In this document: in pieces, positions 13,669 to 15,743 of the stretch
Numbering within the stretch: the stretch's first letter is position 1
Layout: the number at the start of each line of letters is the position of its first letter
Origin: Mucilaginibacter sp.
Lineage (GTDB): Bacteria; Bacteroidota; Bacteroidia; Sphingobacteriales; Sphingobacteriaceae
DNA: 15,743 bases
Direction of reading: 5' to 3'
NCBI GenBank assembly: GCA_014376655.1
Contig: JACMRC010000555.1
Location: forward strand, 1 to 15,743
Made by a program: the position numbers and the translations under genes
Notes under the pieces: model-generated
The model's input: only the letters and a program-made list of their open reading frames with translations
Told to the model about the DNA's origin: nothing
Database searches by the model: none

Positions 13669-14922
13669 TTACGCCCTCTCCTCCCAAACCATACACAAGT
13701 GCAAAATGGTTTCGACGGCTTTTTGCATATCCTGTACAGATACCCATTCCTGCTTGCCATGGAACGCATGTTCGCCGGCGAAGATGTTGGGGCAAGGCAG
13801 GCCCATAAATGATAAGCGAGAACCGTCTGTACCACCACGGATGCTGCATAATTTAGCATCCATTCCGGCGCGTTTAATGGCCTCCATACCGTAATCAACA
13901 ATTTCGGGGTGTTGGTCAAGCATTGCCTTCATATTGCGGTATTGTTCTTTTACCTGTAACTCGTACGATGAGCCGGGGAAATCTTCCAGCACCTCGGCGG
14001 CCAGTTTTCTTAGCTCGTTAGCATACCTTATTAGATATTCTTCATCAAAAGCGCGGATTATAAAATCAATACTCGCCTGCTCTACATGGCCCGATATGCC
14101 TACCGGGTGTATAAAACCCTCCATGCCCTCGGTATTTTCGGGCGATAGCTCGTAAGGTAACATCGTCACAATTATTGACGCTATTTTTAGTGCGCTTTCC
14201 ATTTTGCCTTTGGCAAAACCGGGGTGCGAGCTTATGCCGCTAATTATCAATTTGGCACCATCGGCACTAAAGGTTTCGTTCTCCATATTGCCGGCGCTTT
14301 CACCATCAATAGTATACCCCGCGTAGGCTCCCAGTTTTTTAATATCCACTTTATCAACACCACGGCCTATCTCTTCATCGGGTGTAAACAATATCTTTAT
14401 GATGCCGTGTTTAATATCGGGGTTATTTATCAGTTGGTAACAAGCATCCATAATTTCGGCTACACCGGCTTTGTTATCGGCACCCAACAAGGTAGTACCG
14501 CTGGCTGTTATTACGTCATGGCCTATTTGGTTTTTAAGGTCGGGGTGCTCGCTTATCCGCAATAATTGCGACGGGTCGTCTGGTAGCACCAAATCCTCGC
14601 CTTTATAGTTTTTATGGATAATGGGTTTAACCCCTTCGCCACTACAATCGGGCGAAGTATCCATGTGCGAGCAAAAACAAATTACCGGCACATTAGGCTT
14701 AGCTGTATTGGCGGGTATGGTTGCATACACGTAACCAAACTCATCCAGGTGGGCATCAATTACCCCAATTTGTTGCAATTCGGCAACTAATAATTTGCCC
14801 AGGTTTTTTTGCTTTTCTGTTGATGGGTAAGTTATCGATTCGGGATTTGATTGCGTGTCTATACTTACATAGCGCAAAAAGCGTTCTGTAACAGTAAAAT
14901 GGCTGATTAAGCTAAGTTTCAT
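13669..14922 (-). CDS. pepT: Peptidase T (tripeptide aminopeptidase)
   Basis: This 417-residue cytoplasmic M20 metallopeptidase removes the N-terminal residue from tripeptides. The two-zinc site is complete when compared with E. coli PepT: His86 and Asp88 (CSHMDTSPD), Asp149 (LLGADNKAG), Glu183/Glu184 (TPDEEIGRG), Asp206 (YTIDGE) and His388 (FHGKQEW). The dimerisation and lid region shows SSHPGFAKGKM and IRGGTDGSRLS. Length and layout match the family (E. coli 408 residues). The ATG at 14920-14922 fits the family N-terminus. It is convergent with the sigma-partner gene, 3 nt apart without a terminator hairpin, so the two messages probably overlap at their ends. It could finish breakdown of imported peptides, but a link to the SusCD system is not evident. 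Confidence 0.97.
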   Translation of the reverse strand: MKLSLISHFTVTERFLRYVSIDTQSNPESITYPSTEKQKNLGKLLVAELQQIGVIDAHLDEFGYVYATIPANTAKPNVPVICFCSHMDTSPDCSGEGVKPIIHKNYKGEDLVLPDDPSQLLRISEHPDLKNQIGHDVITASGTTLLGADNKAGVAEIMDACYQLINNPDIKHGIIKILFTPDEEIGRGVDKVDIKKLGAYAGYTIDGESAGNMENETFSADGAKLIISGISSHPGFAKGKMESALKIASIIVTMLPYELSPENTEGMEGFIHPVGISGHVEQASIDFIIRAFDEEYLIRYANELRKLAAEVLEDFPGSSYELQVKEQYRNMKAMLDQHPEIVDYGMEAIKRAGMDAKLCSIRGGTDGSRLSFMGLPCPNIFAGEHAFHGKQEWVSVQDMQKAVETILHLCMVWEERA

Positions 14923-14987
14923 ATATTTGTTGGGTTATTTGGTACGCATTTAGCTAAGATAACTAATGTGTAAAGATTGATTAATAT

Positions 14988-15719
14988 TTGGTTTTGAGAA
15001 AGGTCACCTTATTTTTTATTTTAGTTTTCTTAAAGTTGTCTGCAAATGCCCAGGATAGCTATAACTTTTCTCATTTTGGTATTGGCTTTTTTGGCAGCTA
15101 TAATAAGCCATATGCCGATTTAAAGCAGGCTAATCGGGGCAAAACTTACAATATTACCGGTTATTATAACTTAACACCCTACGTTCCGTTGGGGCTTGAA
15201 GTTCAGTTTGGCAATATTTCGGGTGGAAGCATCCTTACAGACGTTGCCAAACGACAATATGAGAATCATTATCTGGCAGTTATTGTACATGGTGATATTG
15301 CACTCGGCGAGATAATGGACTATGACGGCAATTTCTTCTTAAAATTTGCAAAGGACCTATACATTGGCACCGGCTTTGGGATGATTAATAACAATATGGC
15401 TTTTATACAACGCACTAACCTGATAGCGACTGGGTACCCTATTGGTGGTTATACCTTTCCGGGGCAGGATGCCAGTGCTAATTTAATAGTTCCCATCCGT
15501 TTTGGCTATGAGTTTAAAATTTATAATGCTTACGACGAGCCATTTATAGGGCTTAACATAGGCTATATCCATAACATGACCTGGGGCGAGGGTTTAGACG
15601 GTTATACCGACCCCGCAAGTGGTTTCAAAAACAACTCGCAAGATCAATACAGCCAAATTGTAGTAGGTATAAAGATCAATTTTGGCACAGTCGCGCCTTA
15701 CACCAAACAGATAAATTAA
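14988..15719 (+). CDS. Predicted outer-membrane beta-barrel protein of unknown function
   Basis: This 243-residue exported protein has a signal peptide (LRKVTLFFILVFLKLSANAQ). The remainder consists of alternating beta strands with many Gly, Tyr and Phe residues (FGIGFFGSYNKPY, YVPLGLEVQFGNIS, LYIGTGFGMINNN, VPIRFGYEFK, EPFIGLNIGYIHNM, SQIVVGIKINFGT), typical of 8- to 10-stranded outer-membrane barrels. No family can be named. The start is unusual: a stop codon lies at 14982 in this frame and no ATG is available, so translation must begin at TTG 14988 or TTG 14994. It is divergent from pepT with 65 nt between, in which I see only weak promoter matches. It may be co-transcribed with the partial gene that follows. 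Confidence 0.75.
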   Translation: MVLRKVTLFFILVFLKLSANAQDSYNFSHFGIGFFGSYNKPYADLKQANRGKTYNITGYYNLTPYVPLGLEVQFGNISGGSILTDVAKRQYENHYLAVIVHGDIALGEIMDYDGNFFLKFAKDLYIGTGFGMINNNMAFIQRTNLIATGYPIGGYTFPGQDASANLIVPIRFGYEFKIYNAYDEPFIGLNIGYIHNMTWGEGLDGYTDPASGFKNNSQDQYSQIVVGIKINFGTVAPYTKQIN

Positions 15720-15722
15720 CGC

Positions 15723-15743
15723 TTGAATATAGAAGAACTGCGC
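15723..15743 (+). CDS. Start of a further gene, possibly MmcQ/YjbR family (partial)
   Basis: Three bases after the previous stop, a TTG opens a frame of seven codons reading M-N-I-E-E-L-R up to the window edge. MmcQ/YjbR-like DNA-binding proteins of Bacteroidota often begin MNIEELR or close to it. Only seven residues are available, so both the existence of the gene and its family are tentative. Confidence 0.3.

Noticed and set aside
1..15743. CRISPR arrays, insertion sequences or a classical defence system
   Set aside because: No regularly spaced direct repeats, transposase genes, terminal inverted repeats or recognisable defence proteins were seen on either strand.

Overview
The window reads as a chromosomal segment of a Bacteroidota bacterium, most likely family Sphingobacteriaceae (Mucilaginibacter- or Pedobacter-like). 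The evidence is a SusC/SusD pair, an ECF sigma factor followed by a membrane-anchored partner, carboxypeptidase-regulatory-like domains, and repeated matches to the Bacteroidota housekeeping promoter (TTTG about 20 nt upstream of TAnnTTTG) with almost no Shine-Dalgarno sequences.

Layout. Left edge (1-890): a tRNA-Asp(GTC) on the minus strand, cut by the window edge, with a good promoter; a tight cluster of TGTACA palindromes; a small XRE-type regulator; then a gene-free stretch that looks like a short structured RNA with its own promoter and intrinsic terminator. Plus-strand metabolic pair (891-3302): a short-chain-type acyl-CoA dehydrogenase and a secreted TlpA-like thioredoxin-fold protein, ending in a bidirectional terminator. 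Minus-strand transport block (9226 down to 3362): a SusC-type TonB-dependent receptor, a SusD-like lipoprotein, an intrinsic terminator, and a secreted PTP-type phosphatase of the HC-x5-R class. A divergent signalling pair follows: a secreted von Willebrand A (YfbK-like) protein on the minus strand (11490-9463), and on the plus strand an ECF sigma factor overlapping a one-TM protein in the position of an anti-sigma factor (11586-13665). Right edge: peptidase T (minus), a predicted outer-membrane beta-barrel protein (plus), and the first seven codons of a further gene.

How the parts may work together. SusC/SusD would import an oligomeric nutrient across the outer membrane, and the phosphatase could act on a phosphorylated ligand in the periplasm, although a terminator separates it from susD. 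The most unusual feature is the divergent vWA / sigma / anti-sigma-like locus. Both the vWA protein and the sigma partner carry a carboxypeptidase-regulatory-like domain together with a half TonB-receptor plug segment that stops at the same place (after NIRG). The shared intergenic region holds a 10-bp inverted repeat. This suggests a co-evolving cell-envelope sensing module in which plug-like segments sit on the regulator and on its secreted partner rather than on a receptor. A second point worth checking is the putative structured RNA at about 662-832, which has a promoter, a possible H-type pseudoknot and a terminator.
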